Shown here piece by piece: positions 11,840-22,136 of a stretch of DNA of 64,000 bases. The DNA comes from Nitzschia sp. DOCU1 (lineage: Eukaryota; Bacillariophyta; Bacillariophyceae; Bacillariales; Bacillariaceae), in NCBI GenBank assembly GCA_951394045.1, contig OX595991.1:1922001-1986000 (forward strand). The letters are read 5' to 3'. The position numbers were made by a program, and so were the translations under genes. Every line of letters starts with the position of its first letter. Within the stretch, counting starts at the first letter, position 1. The notes below the pieces were generated by a model. It saw only the letters and a list, made by a program, of their open reading frames with translations. It had not been told where the DNA came from and searched no databases.

Positions 11840-12706
11840 ATGACTACTATCAGCGTCTTAGCACCGACACTCCTCGCCTTGTCACTGGGAAATCTCGCCA
11901 AAGAAAAGGGCTTTCAAGTGCTGAAGAAAGCGCCGCCTCCCACCAACACCCGACTTCAGAATGCGCCTGTAGTTCATCTTCTTCAAGAACTGTATGCACG
12001 ATGGTTTGGTGTTTCCAGTCTGGCTCGCTTCTTTGTTAGTGGGAACCTTGGAAATGTATGCTTTTTCTTTATTGAGCGTTTCGTTTTCCTGCAACTGTCC
12101 AACCATCTCGAGTCCGTTCCGGACTTTGTCGAACAGTATTGCGAGACAGTCTCATTTTTCATTGCCTACGTGCTTCAGATCGTTACACAACATTTTTTGC
12201 ATGCACTCTTAGTGTATGGACTGAACACCATCAATACACGAGAGAAGTATTTCAAGACACTGGTCGGACAAGTCTATGCGTATGCGATTGCCTTGTTTGG
12301 GTCGACTACCTTGAATCTCTTTTTGATTCAAGCAGGACTCGACAAGACTGTGGCATTCTTTTCGACCATGGTAATATTTGCATGTATCAACTACTTTTTG
12401 ATCGGTTGGATAGTGAAACGGGCTTTGAAATCTGCGGGGGGCGACGAGGCTGTCACTAGGACAGCCAGAGGGGTGCTGAAACAAAAAGCAGATACGAGGA
12501 GGAGTAGCAAAGCGACAGTCGACCCCAAAGGAAAGAAAGCAGCAGCATTTGACACGGTGAGGAAAGTTCGAAGGGGAGGAGGAGCCTTTGGAGTCTTGGA
12601 TGCCAAACCCTCTGGAGGTGGGTGGATTGCCCCCATGTCGTCGGTCCATCAAATTGTCCTCGACATAGGTGATCCCGTGGACGTCGACAGCATCAACAAA
12701 CAATAA
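11840..12706 (+). CDS. GtrA-like small multi-pass membrane protein
   Basis: Product of 288 residues from the ATG at 11840; the open frame extends 117 codons upstream, but that part is His/Pro-rich and looks like 5' UTR. About four hydrophobic segments lie between residues 50 and 195. Their spacing resembles the GtrA family (PF04138): a first segment with FFVSGNLGNVCFFF, then FFIAYVLQIVTQHFLHALLV, then a loop, and finally FACINYFLIGWIVKRA, which recalls the family's closing N-F-L-x-x-R-x-x-x-F helix. GtrA proteins are linked to moving lipid-linked sugars across membranes. The C-terminal 90 residues are basic and Gly/Lys-rich. The gene is divergent from WDR24 across about 530 bp. The family assignment rests on a weak pattern, so an unclassified four-segment membrane protein is a fair alternative. 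Confidence 0.6.
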   Translation: MTTISVLAPTLLALSLGNLAKEKGFQVLKKAPPPTNTRLQNAPVVHLLQELYARWFGVSSLARFFVSGNLGNVCFFFIERFVFLQLSNHLESVPDFVEQYCETVSFFIAYVLQIVTQHFLHALLVYGLNTINTREKYFKTLVGQVYAYAIALFGSTTLNLFLIQAGLDKTVAFFSTMVIFACINYFLIGWIVKRALKSAGGDEAVTRTARGVLKQKADTRRSSKATVDPKGKKAAAFDTVRKVRRGGGAFGVLDAKPSGGGWIAPMSSVHQIVLDIGDPVDVDSINKQ

Positions 12707-13199
12707 CTCAGCATTTTCTAGAACAAAAGTACATCCGTTATCTTGTAGAATAGGCTTTCGTCGTTGTGCACACACCCTACTGTAGTTGAGGACGTGTACT
12801 GTAATAGCTATGGGGCTTCTACGACGATCTTTGGCGTTGCGCGTCGCGCTGCTCCGATTCCGACGAGTCGAGCGTTGCGCGTTGCGGTGCGCGCAAACAC
12901 TTTTCACGCGGAACCACGAAAAAGTTCACAGTTTTCGTTGGACACACGCACAGACGAAACGGGGTTTGTCCCGCGGTGTCTTTCAGTCTTTTTGCCATCA
13001 AACTTGTGCCACAAGTGGCGATTTCAACGGCGCCGCCGACCAAAGGGAGGATTCATTGTTGGGATTGACTGCACAATTGAACAAGGGTTGTCGTTGTTAT
13101 TGTTATAGCGACTCTCAGAACTAGTCAGTGCTCGGGTCAGCCTCGTTGTTGTGTTAATCTCCTTTCGCCAAGTTGAAAGCAGGAGTTAAGCAGGCAAAC
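12707..13199. other. Promoter/5' UTR region of the RGG protein gene
   Basis: No gene recognised. Short Arg/Ser/Cys-rich frames occur on both strands without motifs. The stretch lies between two plus-strand genes and should hold the terminator of the first and the promoter of the second. Confidence 0.4.
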
Positions 13200-14831
13200 A
13201 TGTCAGCCGATACGTTCGATGGGACGGTAAACTTGTCCCGCAAGCTGACAGAGGATGAGACGCGTGAGTTGCGGATAACTCTGCTGCCGTATTTCACCAC
13301 GGAAGGTAGTATGAGCGTAGATGATATCACGGACTTTTTGGACTACATATTTACGATGGTATCCAACAACAAGGACGTAAGCTATGTGGTTAAGGAACTA
13401 GATGGATTCTGTTCGCCTGACGTTGCACAGAAGGTCGGCAACGAGCTTGTTTCTTTCATCACAAAGATTACCGGAGGAGGTGGAGAAGACGATAATTCCC
13501 AGGAAGACTCTGGTGTCGACGAAGATGGAAAACGAGTTGTAAAACTAAAGGTAAGAGGATACCCCGCCCTTCGATCGTTGGTCCGTGGTCGAATGCCACT
13601 CAAACCGACTTTTTATTTCATTGTAAAGTCCTCGGAAGACAAAGGCAATGCGTTGACCATGGCAGGTGCTCTTGGCGCCTCGCGAGAAGGTGGTAAGAAC
13701 AAAAAAGAAAAACCAGAAAGAGGAGAAAAAGCCAAGCCAGACAAGAAAGAAGACAAGGACGACACTCGCGGAAAGCGTGGCGACCGAAACCGCAACGACC
13801 GAAGAGAGGGTGATCGCGATGGCAAAGGTGGCAGGGGGAATCGCTCCGCTCATGGTGCTGCATTCGAACGCCTTTCTAAAGGCAACGACCAACGAGAAGA
13901 CCGGGGTCGAGACAGAGGCAACGACCGACGAGAAGGCCGGGGTCGAGATGATGGTCATGATCGCAGAAGAGATGACCGAGGCGGCCGTGGTCGTGGACGC
14001 GGCGATCGCGATCGTGACGATGGGTATGATCGTAGAAGAGATGATCGTGGTGGACGCGGGGGCCGCGGACCAGGTGGTCGAGGGCCTCGTGGTGTCGAGG
14101 GCCGAGGAGGTCGCGACGGCGGAAGGGACGGTGGGCCGCGTGAGTTTGGTGGCAGAGAAGGCCGTGACGGTGGAAGGGATGGTGGTCGTTTTGGACGTGG
14201 AGGAAGGGGCGATCGCGTGTCTGGTCAACGTCGATCCCGCGATGAATTAGAAGACGAGCCTGATTTCGTTCCCGCAGACGACCGCGGTGGCCGTGGCCCA
14301 GGGCGTGGACGAGGCCGTGGTGGAAGAGATGGCCCGAAGCGTCCTCGTTATGAGGAAGGATATGACGATGGCTATGGTTACGACGGCTATGGTCATGGAG
14401 GCTATGACTACTACGACGATGGCTATGGATACCAGTCCTATCCTCCATACCGAGGTGGACGTGGCGGTAGGGGTGGTGGTGGCAGGGGCCGAGGACGCGG
14501 CCGTGGTGGACGTGGTTTTGAAGACGGAGGTGAGGCCCCAGCCGATGGTGGTGGCGAAGGAGCCGGTGACGACGGCCACGCAAATGGCGGTGCTGCAGCA
14601 GCTTCAGAAGATGGCACTGATCACCCTTCGCCCATGGTACAAGCCGCGTTCGGTGGCCGAGGGGGCTATGGATTCAGTGGTAGAGGCTTCTTCAGGGGAG
14701 GCCGAGGGCGAGGACGTGGCCGCGGCCGAGAGCAAATTGTCAGCATGATCCAATCCAAGACTTGGGTCCGCAAGAAGGACGATGGTAATAGTGGCGACAA
14801 TGCGGGCGACTCTGGTGCCGCAGAAAGTTAA
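13200..14831 (+). CDS. PWI-like N-terminus plus long RGG/RG-rich RNA-binding protein
   Basis: Starts at ATG 13200 in an AAACATG context. Residues 10-95 are helical and resemble the PWI-like module at the N-terminus of RBM26/RBM27 (ELRITLLPYF.. then DVSYVVKELDGFC and VGNELVSFITKI). The remainder is a long disordered tract of RGG, RDR and GRGRG repeats with a Tyr/Gly/Asp block near residue 400, ending in SMIQSKTWVRKK. I see no RRM or CCCH finger. An intron at 13551-13628 (GTAAGAGG to TTGTAAAG) is likely, giving 517 residues. It is 78 nt long with no in-frame stop, so retaining it would add 26 residues. RGG tracts bind RNA and favour condensates, and Arg methylation is expected. The precise role (mRNA export, exosome adaptor or splicing) is inference. 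Confidence 0.8.
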   Translation: MSADTFDGTVNLSRKLTEDETRELRITLLPYFTTEGSMSVDDITDFLDYIFTMVSNNKDVSYVVKELDGFCSPDVAQKVGNELVSFITKITGGGGEDDNSQEDSGVDEDGKRVVKLKVRGYPALRSLVRGRMPLKPTFYFIVKSSEDKGNALTMAGALGASREGGKNKKEKPERGEKAKPDKKEDKDDTRGKRGDRNRNDRREGDRDGKGGRGNRSAHGAAFERLSKGNDQREDRGRDRGNDRREGRGRDDGHDRRRDDRGGRGRGRGDRDRDDGYDRRRDDRGGRGGRGPGGRGPRGVEGRGGRDGGRDGGPREFGGREGRDGGRDGGRFGRGGRGDRVSGQRRSRDELEDEPDFVPADDRGGRGPGRGRGRGGRDGPKRPRYEEGYDDGYGYDGYGHGGYDYYDDGYGYQSYPPYRGGRGGRGGGGRGRGRGRGGRGFEDGGEAPADGGGEGAGDDGHANGGAAAASEDGTDHPSPMVQAAFGGRGGYGFSGRGFFRGGRGRGRGRGREQIVSMIQSKTWVRKKDDGNSGDNAGDSGAAES

Positions 14832-15783
14832 TCAGCGGCGATGTCGAACCCCGTAATTTGTGCCCAACGCTGCACTGCCATCAGGCCCGGTATGAATCCA
14901 TGTTAAGTGATGATTGAGAGTTCATCTGAAACAAAAATAAGAAAAAAGAGAAAGGAAAATATAAAAAATGAATTGATGAACTCAAAAAAAACACACAAAG
15001 GAACTTGAAATGCCGGCTTGTTACAACTGGGGCATCGGACAGGGACGAATACGATCTGACGATCAACTTCTACTCGCTCAAACTAGTACCAGGGACCATC
15101 TCGATAGTCACGAGTTTCGGCGCGAGCAAGTAGCTACGTGACCCCAGTCCGGCATTTCTCCTGTGCACGAGGGCCGCGAAAAGTTGTACGGGAGTACATT
15201 TTCGGCGTGGTCCGTGCAAAGGCCAATGGCCATGCGACCTACACACCCATGGAACGAATAAAAACGTCCAATCAGCTTCGTATCGACGAGTCGCAAGGTA
15301 TCTTCCCTTGTGTGTGATACAAATAGAAGGTGCAGCCCATCGTAACTGGAGCCCACATCTGCCACCAGCTTGCAGTCTCAAGGGCCCAGCCCGCGACGCG
15401 TAAATTATCACCTAGGATGTTTAGTTCCGGGAAATGCAAAACCTCAGTGTGGACAACCTGTCTTTGTTGCGTTCATCCTCCATCCACCACTTCGTCTGCA
15501 GGTCGGACCACGTACTATTTCAGTAGGAACCCACTGCATACAGGATAATAGACAACACACGACTCCAAATTGTAATTTTTCTCGCTGTGAATAGGTAGCA
15601 GAAGAGTATGGCCGGCAGCCACACCAATATGGCTCCAGTCAGCTCTTTAACTTATCTGTGTTCCAGTGGTTGCACAAATCGTAGAGACATTCCAGAGTGT
15701 TCCAAAGGAAATCGACTTGCGAGCAAATATAGAAATCTGTCTATCCTTTATCAACCTGGCTATTGGGGCCAAGGGCAATAGCC
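14832..15783. other. Long convergent intergenic region
   Basis: About 950 bp between convergent genes. It contains a purine/A-rich stretch at 14930-15000 (AAAAATAAGAAAAAAG-type) that may serve 3' end formation. Open frames of 60-113 codons on both strands have no recognisable motif. I see no RNA gene or mobile element. Confidence 0.4.
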
Positions 15784-16984
15784 CTACGGTGAGTTGAGAT
15801 CTGCCACCGCATGTAGCACAAGGGGAAGTAAGATGGGAATGATCTCTGTTACTCCTTTGGGATTTCCCGGTAGGTTGACAATCAACGTGTTGCCACGGAC
15901 GCCAGCACTGCCCCTTGACAAGGAAGCCAGCGGCTGCACCCTAGCGCATTCCATGGCACAAAACGTCACAAGGCCATCGCATACCCGGTCGACCACCAGG
16001 TTGGTAGCCTCTGGTGTCACGTCGCGTGGAGAGAATCCAGTTCCTCCAGTTGTCAAAATCAACTGCACCTTGGAATCATCCGCCCACTCCTTAAGTTTTG
16101 ACTGAATCGCCGCCAAATCGTCCGGCACCACGGCTGCAGCCGTAGATTGGATCCTCACTTTATCTCCATACGAACTTACAACTGATTCAATAGCGTCTTT
16201 TACTGCCGGACCCGAGAGATCTCCAGTCTCATATTCTCCCGACGAAGCTCGATCGCTGACTGTCAAAATTCCCAAAGAGAACGAGACGTTTGGGGGCGCT
16301 GGTGGCTGAAAGGGTGGTAGTTCACGAGTGCGACTCTTCTTTGGTGGAGCTGGGGTATCAACATCTTGGCAGCATACATTCGATAGCAAAGAGGCGGTCT
16401 TCCCGCTCGGTTTGCAGACGGCCGAGCCAGCATCCGTGGTAATATTATCGATTGGAGGCGCCTGGGCTCGCTTGGCCAGTACTTCTTTATCATGTGTGGC
16501 CCATAGAGGCTTGGAACTGTTGAATTTCTGCATCGTTTCGTCTGACACCTTTTTGGAGTGTTGTTTCTTCCAATCGTCATAGTTCATTCCATAAACATAT
16601 TGGGCAGCCTCATCGTATCCCATGGCATCCAGCGACTGTAATATCGAATCCAATTCCTCAAGATTTACATCAGCGTTGCCACTTGCTTCTACCTTGAGCG
16701 CATCCGAGAGCTTTCGCGCTTCAACAACTAGCCACTAACGAAGCAAATAAGATTGAATACCAAAATCGAAATGTTTGAGAAAATAAATTTTCCATAAATA
16801 TGGGATCGACACTTACCTTGGCTAGGCAATTGCGGCAAAACCCACTGACAGTCATCAAATCAATGTTTTGAACTTGATCACTTCTGTCTCGAAGATGACT
16901 GCAGAGACTTTGAAAAGCACCCGCCTCCAGCCTTTGGATTACCGATGTCGGTAGGTGGGTATCCATGTAATTTTCGGTGGCCAT
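15784..16984 (-). CDS. DUF1244 domain fused to MogA/CNX1G-type molybdopterin adenylyltransferase
   Basis: Two exons, 16984-16817 and 16734-15784, with a GTAAGT donor and a GTTAG acceptor, give 372 residues. Residues 1-110 match DUF1244 (PF06844): FQSLCSHLRDRSDQVQNIDL, then the FCRNCLAK/W cysteine pair across the intron, and YVYGMNYDDWKKQHSKK. Residues 200-372 form the MoaB/MogA fold: LGILTVSDRASSGEYETGD, then LILTTGGTGFSPRDVTPEAT, and GVRGNTLIVNLPGNPKG. In the family, the TTGGTGxxxRDxTPE loop binds molybdopterin and catalyses adenylylation before molybdenum insertion. Between the domains lies a Pro/Lys-rich linker. The E domain that accompanies the G domain in plant CNX1 or gephyrin is absent. 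What DUF1244 does is not known to me; the fusion suggests a link to cofactor synthesis. Confidence 0.9.
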
Positions 16985-17474
16985 GACGACTTAATACGTT
17001 CGGGTGATGAATGCCCCGAAAAAGCCGTAAAGCAAAGGGAATTTTTGAGAGGGGGGATCGACGAAGGGAAAAGAGACCGGATAGAGCAACAGGCGGTCTA
17101 TGTTCTTCTCGACAACAATCGAACCTCAGGTAGAGAGGTAGTAAAAAATGATCCATGCGATCTTTTAGTTGAGAACAGGTATAGTAAAGTATTGCTAGAG
17201 TGAGTACATTTATTGGTACCAAAACAAACGGCAGCGATGTTGGATCGTGTGGGATCAAGATTCCAGTGACGACGTCGCGGTATTTACCATCCATTTAACA
17301 ACATCGGAGACGCACAAAGCAGAACCATTGTTTCAGTGCCGGTTGGACTTTTTATCCCAACAGAAACAACAACTTTTCCGCTGACTAATACCGCGCGAGA
17401 ACTCCGCCTTCCTAGAGGTACTACGCTGCTTTCATAGTAGTTTTCGTTGCTTTCCTATCTCTACCAGGTACTAT

Positions 17475-17508
17475 CTACCGGTAGAGAGTATTATCAGCCT
17501 ACCGGTAG
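17475..17508. repeat. Two copies of palindrome CTACCGGTAG, 24 bp apart
   Basis: Perfect copies start at 17475 and 17499. Others are at 231-240 and 58731-58740. All lie outside genes. They could be a transcription-factor site or remnants of a small repeat. Confidence 0.6.
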
Positions 17509-17540
17509 ATGTCTGGACTACGGTAGGTAGATGGCGCCTT

Positions 17541-17785
17541 CAACTGTTATTGAGTACTCTGCTATTTTGGTTTTATTCAGTAGTTTTACTGTGCCATATA
17601 TCGACGCACTTTGGCTCGGGGAGAGACATTCCATTAGCGGTTAGATATGCCGGGGTCTTTTTGTTACGATTTGGCATAAGATAGGGAGAGTGTATGAGAA
17701 GCCTTGTGTGTCAGACTGATGATCGCGATAGTTCAACTGTTATTATCGAGTACTCTATTCGATTAGCGGTTAGATACGCCGGGGT
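17541..17785. repeat. Compound direct repeat upstream of the acidic protein gene
   Basis: Two blocks occur twice in the same order: block 1 at 17541 and 17734, block 2 at 17633 and 17762. The spacing between blocks differs (about 72 bp versus 5 bp), so this is a duplicated segment with an internal insertion or deletion. Confidence 0.65.
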
Positions 17786-18059
17786 GTGAACTGCATTTAA
17801 TAGTGTTCCCAATTCCTCCCACGAAACGAGCGCCCTTTTAGTCTTTCTCATAGGTGTAGCTGTTGATCTCGGTCGGTCTTGGTTTCTTGGTTCTCTCTTC
17901 CCATTCTATTGCCCTTCAAACGTCTGATAAATAACAAGTGAAACTCTTGTCTCTCCTTACTTTTGCCATAGTACAGCAGAAGGAAAAGCAACACTCACAA
18001 AATATTGATCTGAACGCCACTGCGCTCACAAAACTTTTTGAAAAACTTTAGGAGTCACC

Positions 18060-18947
18060 ATGACGGCCAATACTCATCACGTGCGCACAACAACCGACGA
18101 GTCACTACCTCTTCGGGTAGTCGTAGAGGTGGAGCAGGACGAGTTCGACCACCACGACGAAGAAGACAGCTATTGTTACTACACTTCAGGTTTGGATGAT
18201 GATTACTACTCCGATGATGATTCTTCCTTCATCGAGGACTCAGATTGCGATGAAGACGAGTCTTCCATGATGTGCTCCTCCCCCCTACCATTTACAACTC
18301 GCAACCACCAGAATCATGCTATCATGCATTGTTTGGTCCAGCTTCTTCGACTCAACAAGAACCTCGTTGAAGTTCGAGCAGACGAACACCAACAAGGACT
18401 AATCACAGAAATTATTGCTCAGTTGGAAGACTACAAAGAAGAAGAATCAGATGAAGACGATTTGGTGATGATGTCATTGCCAAAAGGCGGCAGCGAGGAC
18501 AACGATGAGGAAGACAACGACTCAATCGTTCTTGCCTCCAGGCGAAACATCACGAGGAGACGATATGGCGGGTCGTCCTCCTCCTCGATGACTGCACTAG
18601 ACTCACTTCACGACCTTCATGCTCGCGAGCACCATCATCTTGCTAGTAACAAGAACTGTCCGATGATTTCCAGCTACGTTGTGGACACCTACTCGGCTCA
18701 GCAGTTGTCACAGCACGAGAGCAAGGATGATACTACTACCAGGAGCACCACCACCAGCACTGCTGATGAGGAGTTCTTGTTCTTTGTTGAAGGCGAGGAA
18801 GAACACGAGTACTTTGTGGCACTGAAAGGCAAAAGTGATGATACCGATGACGCTACCCCCTTCCTCAAAGAGCGATGCTTGACAAGAACAACCACAGTAA
18901 ACAGCAGGAGGACGAGGCCGCAAGAAAAATGCTGGTGCTGGCACTAG
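18060..18947 (+). CDS. Acidic, intrinsically disordered unknown protein
   Basis: Single-exon frame of 295 residues starting ATG at 18060 in a CACCATG context. I do not recognise a family. It is very rich in Asp, Glu and Ser (for example DDDYYSDDDSS), with His-rich and Ser/Thr-rich tracts. One short region, residues 85-125, could be helical (HCLVQLLRLNKNLVEVRADE then LITEIIAQLEDYKEEE). It ends in a Cys/Trp motif, KCWCWH. No signal peptide or membrane segment is apparent. Composition suggests a regulatory or chromatin-associated disordered protein, but this is only inference. The frame's length, the Kozak-like start and strand-specific acidic coding support it as real. Confidence 0.6.
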   Translation: MTANTHHVRTTTDESLPLRVVVEVEQDEFDHHDEEDSYCYYTSGLDDDYYSDDDSSFIEDSDCDEDESSMMCSSPLPFTTRNHQNHAIMHCLVQLLRLNKNLVEVRADEHQQGLITEIIAQLEDYKEEESDEDDLVMMSLPKGGSEDNDEEDNDSIVLASRRNITRRRYGGSSSSSMTALDSLHDLHAREHHHLASNKNCPMISSYVVDTYSAQQLSQHESKDDTTTRSTTTSTADEEFLFFVEGEEEHEYFVALKGKSDDTDDATPFLKERCLTRTTTVNSRRTRPQEKCWCWH

Positions 18948-19548
18948 TAGAAGTAGTTTTAAAATTTGTAAGTGCAATGCAAGTGAGCCTTTTCTCTTGT
19001 AATCGTCACCTCGACCTCAAGATGATCGATCCAACAAGAAACGTCTTCACTAGCACCACGATGGCTCAGGATCCAACTCTCTTCGATGTTTATTACCTTG
19101 GCTGGCCCCACCGATCGTGTAATCGTCATAGTTGATTCTACGACTCTAGTTCCAGTTCCCTGGTTAGTACTGGTCGTCGCCTCGTCATGTTGTCATCGCC
19201 ACCACTTTTGTTGTGAGTGCTGGATGTCCAGTGAAGAATGGGTTGGTGTAGACACGGGACTGGTTGGTTCCCGGGTTGATAGTTAGAGCCGCAAAATCGA
19301 CCAAACCGATCAGATGAGAACCTGTCGAAGAGGGGAATCGATTGGATCGTTCGTACTTTCGTCGCCATCATGATCCGAACGAGGCGACGATGGGATGATG
19401 CACTTCTTCTTTGTCATGTTTGGTGTCTGATGACAACAACAAGTCTCGACTTTCAGATCATATTAATAGACGGTTCGCCTTAATCTCGCAACCCGACCTG
19501 TATTTTCTTTTCCTTTGAGAATCCGCAAGATCATCGTTCATAATCAAT
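18948..19548. other. Intergenic, no gene recognised
   Basis: About 600 bp between two plus-strand genes. Short frames on both strands have no motif. It should hold the 3' UTR of the acidic protein and the promoter of the D-lactate dehydrogenase. Confidence 0.4.
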
Positions 19549-21728
19549 ATGCTGACCCGGCGATGTATCCGCGAAGTGACTGGCCTTTCTGGCATCAAAC
19601 GAATGAGCACCACTTCGTCCGCAGCTTCCAAAGTGGCATCGGCACGATCATCAAGTTATCAATATCAAAGGATACTTCCTATCATCTTGTCTTCTTCAGC
19701 CGTGGGCTTTGCACTCGGCCGACAGTCACTGCCGAGCGCTGACGAGAAAGATTTACAACTTCCGAACGGCCTTCCGCGAACTTGTTGCGAGAAACCCGAG
19801 TTGACAGAACAACAAAAAGAGCTTTTTACAACACTGAAACGCATTGTCGGAAAAGCAAATGTGCTAGATGGGAGAGAAGAGACTACCGAAACAGCGCCGT
19901 TTCTCAAGGGTGCTCGGATAGGCAAAGGCGCAGCTCTATACATTGTGAAGCCCTACAAGCTCAAACAGCTGGTGGAAATTGTGCAAGCAGTGGTCGATGC
20001 CGATTGTGTTGTGCTCGTTCAGGGACAGAATACGGGTCTGGTACGTTTTGTTATGAGTAAATTTATTGGACACGATGGGGCGTGTTGTGAACTCACTGTG
20101 GAACATATCTATTTTAGACCGGGGGATCTGTGCCACGGCCACAAGCAGATGGCAGACCGACGGTGGTTGTGTCGATGAGGGACTTTGATACCATCTTTCC
20201 GATTGACAATGGTGAACGCGTGGTTTGTCTTGCTGGCGTGGGATTGGCGTCACTTCAACAGTTCGTGCAGCAGTATTTTCCGGATCGAGAATCCCATTCC
20301 ATTCTAGGCTCTACCTTTTTGAATCCTACCACGGCTGCAGGAGTTGCCTTTGGATCCGGTGGGACACAGATGCGCAAGGGTCCAGCCTTTACCGAACGAG
20401 CACTCTACCTGAAAGTTGTCCCAGACAAATTTGGAAAGAATGTTGTAAAGGTTGTCAACACACTAGGCGTCCAAGGATTGGATGGGGAAGAGGGAGAGTT
20501 TGAGGGACACGTTGGGCACGATGGCGTGATCCGAAAGCTTGACGCCTATGTTTCATCGGTCCGAGCCGGTCTTACTAACTCAATGAAGAAATCGAATGAT
20601 ACGTACGGGAAGAAGCCAGCAAGTGACACGGAATACAAGAGTCGATTGTGCCAGGTTGGCAAGAAGGAGGTCAATCGCTACAATGCAGATACGCGAGGAT
20701 GTGATTGTAACCGTTCGGAGGGAAAAGTTTTGATCTTGGCGTCCGTGCATGATACGTTTCCAAAACCTGCCAAAGCCAAGACGTTTTGGATTTCTTTTGA
20801 CTCGTTTGAAACAGCCCTACAGTTTCGACGTCAAGTCTGCTTGGACAATCCCAATGATTTGCCAGTCTCAATGGAATACATGGACCGAGATTCCTTTGAC
20901 GTCATTGATCGCTCCGGGCGAGTGTTGGGAAATACTATCAAAGCTGTTGGTACATCGTCGCCAATCGTCCGAAACCTGTGGAATCTAAAGACGTGGATTG
21001 AAAGTTTGAACGTTCGTGGCGCATCAAGTGAGTACATCGTGTGAATGCCTTGGTTCTGCTTTTGATATTTTCTGATCCACTTGTTTGAAATATCAGCCAT
21101 TGGTGACAAGATTTTGTACTGGCTGAACCCAATCATGCCGTCAATTCTACCTTCCGCAATAATGACTTTGGGTAAGGAGAAAGATCACCATATCGCCATG
21201 ACAGTGGGAGATTTTGATGGGAGCCTGGATCGTTTCTTGAATCGCTTGCGCAACTTTCAAAAGGAAAAGGGCGATAGTATTTCCGTACATGAATGCCAAA
21301 GCAAATCAGAAGAGGGTTCGTTAACTGCTTTTCGATTTGTCGCGGCGCCTGCTTTTCGGACATTTTGTGTCGGCAATGGGATTCAAGGATTCAGCGTCGA
21401 CTACGCCTTGCCCCGCGATGGTGGAGAGCCCCCTCCTCTGCAATCTGCAACTCCACTGAAACGCATGCGATATTCTCACTTTGGCTGCAATGTTGTCCAC
21501 GAGGACGTGGCGTTTCCGGCGGATGCAGACGTCGAGTCGATCAAGTATGCACTCAAACAGTCGGTGGAGACAGAGTGCCATGGAAGGCTCCCCGCAGAAC
21601 ACGGCCATGGTACCGAATATCATGCTCCAGAGCCCACAAAGAAGCGATGGATGAATATGGACCCACTGAACGTAATGAATCCAGGTGTTGGAGGCTTACC
21701 TTCCACCTACCGTTACCGAACAAACTAG
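19549..21728 (+). CDS. dld: Quinone-dependent D-lactate dehydrogenase (FAD-linked, Dld type)
   Basis: Oxidises D-lactate to pyruvate and passes electrons to quinone at a membrane. Three exons, 19549-20040, 20118-21027 and 21097-21728, all GT-AG and phase-consistent, give 677 residues. After an Arg/Ser-rich presequence with a short hydrophobic stretch (residues 42-56, mitochondrial import likely) comes the FAD_binding_4 fold: VLVQGQNTGL/TGGSVPR across intron 1, then ERVVCLAGVGLASLQQFV and GSGGTQMRKGPAFTERALYL. The C-terminal half matches the Dld membrane-binding domain: MRYSHFGCNVVHEDVAFP, PAEHGHGTEYHAPE and the closing DPLNVMNPGVGG. This bacterial Dld pattern differs from the shorter D-LDH (DLD1/GlcD) of yeast and plants, so a bacterial-type origin is plausible. 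The length exceeds the usual ~570 residues because of the presequence and a Lys-rich insert near residues 330-400. Confidence 0.92.
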
Positions 21729-22136
21729 GTACAGCTGTCTTGAGAATCCTAGTTTCAAGGATACACGTAATAGTAGATTGGAACTCGGCAGACTAACTAA
21801 CGCGACTTATCAAGTAGTATGAGTTTGGAAAATCTACAATCTTCGCAGCGCCATCCATCGCGCTTGTTGTGCGCGGGTGCGACCCGAACGACTTCATGGA
21901 GTGACTTATTCGATCGATCGTTGGCGCCTCCATCAACGGGTTCTCATTTTCTTCATCACCGCGCACCATGTCAAGCAAACCATCAAAATGACGGGACCGA
22001 AACGTCGTTGTTCGACGACAATTTACTTCTTTCTCCACAAAACACAACTTGCGAACAAACTTATCTTTTACTTGCATTCGAGATCATTTTCAAATCAAAG
22101 CATTCGTTATTGGAAGTTTCAGAGCGTGGAAGAAAA
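21729..22136. other. 5' leader of the fused ABC transporter gene
   Basis: The transporter's frame is open upstream to 21819, but that part lacks any signal sequence and the plastid presequence begins at the Met at 22137. I therefore treat this stretch as promoter and 5' UTR. Confidence 0.5.

Larger units (their letters stand above)
16985..18059. other. Divergent promoter region with palindromes and repeats
   Basis: About 1.07 kb between divergent genes. It holds two CTACCGGTAG palindromes at 17475-17484 and 17499-17508. It also holds a two-part direct repeat: CAACTGTTAT...GAGTACTCT at 17541-17560 and 17734-17756, and ATTAGCGGTTAGATAYGCCG at 17633-17652 and 17762-17781. No gene recognised. 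Confidence 0.55.

Noticed and set aside
13876..14583. Long minus-strand frames (up to 235 codons, His/Arg-rich) opposite the RGG gene
   Set aside because: They mirror the repetitive Gly/Arg/Asp codons of the plus-strand RGG tract, have extreme composition and no motif.
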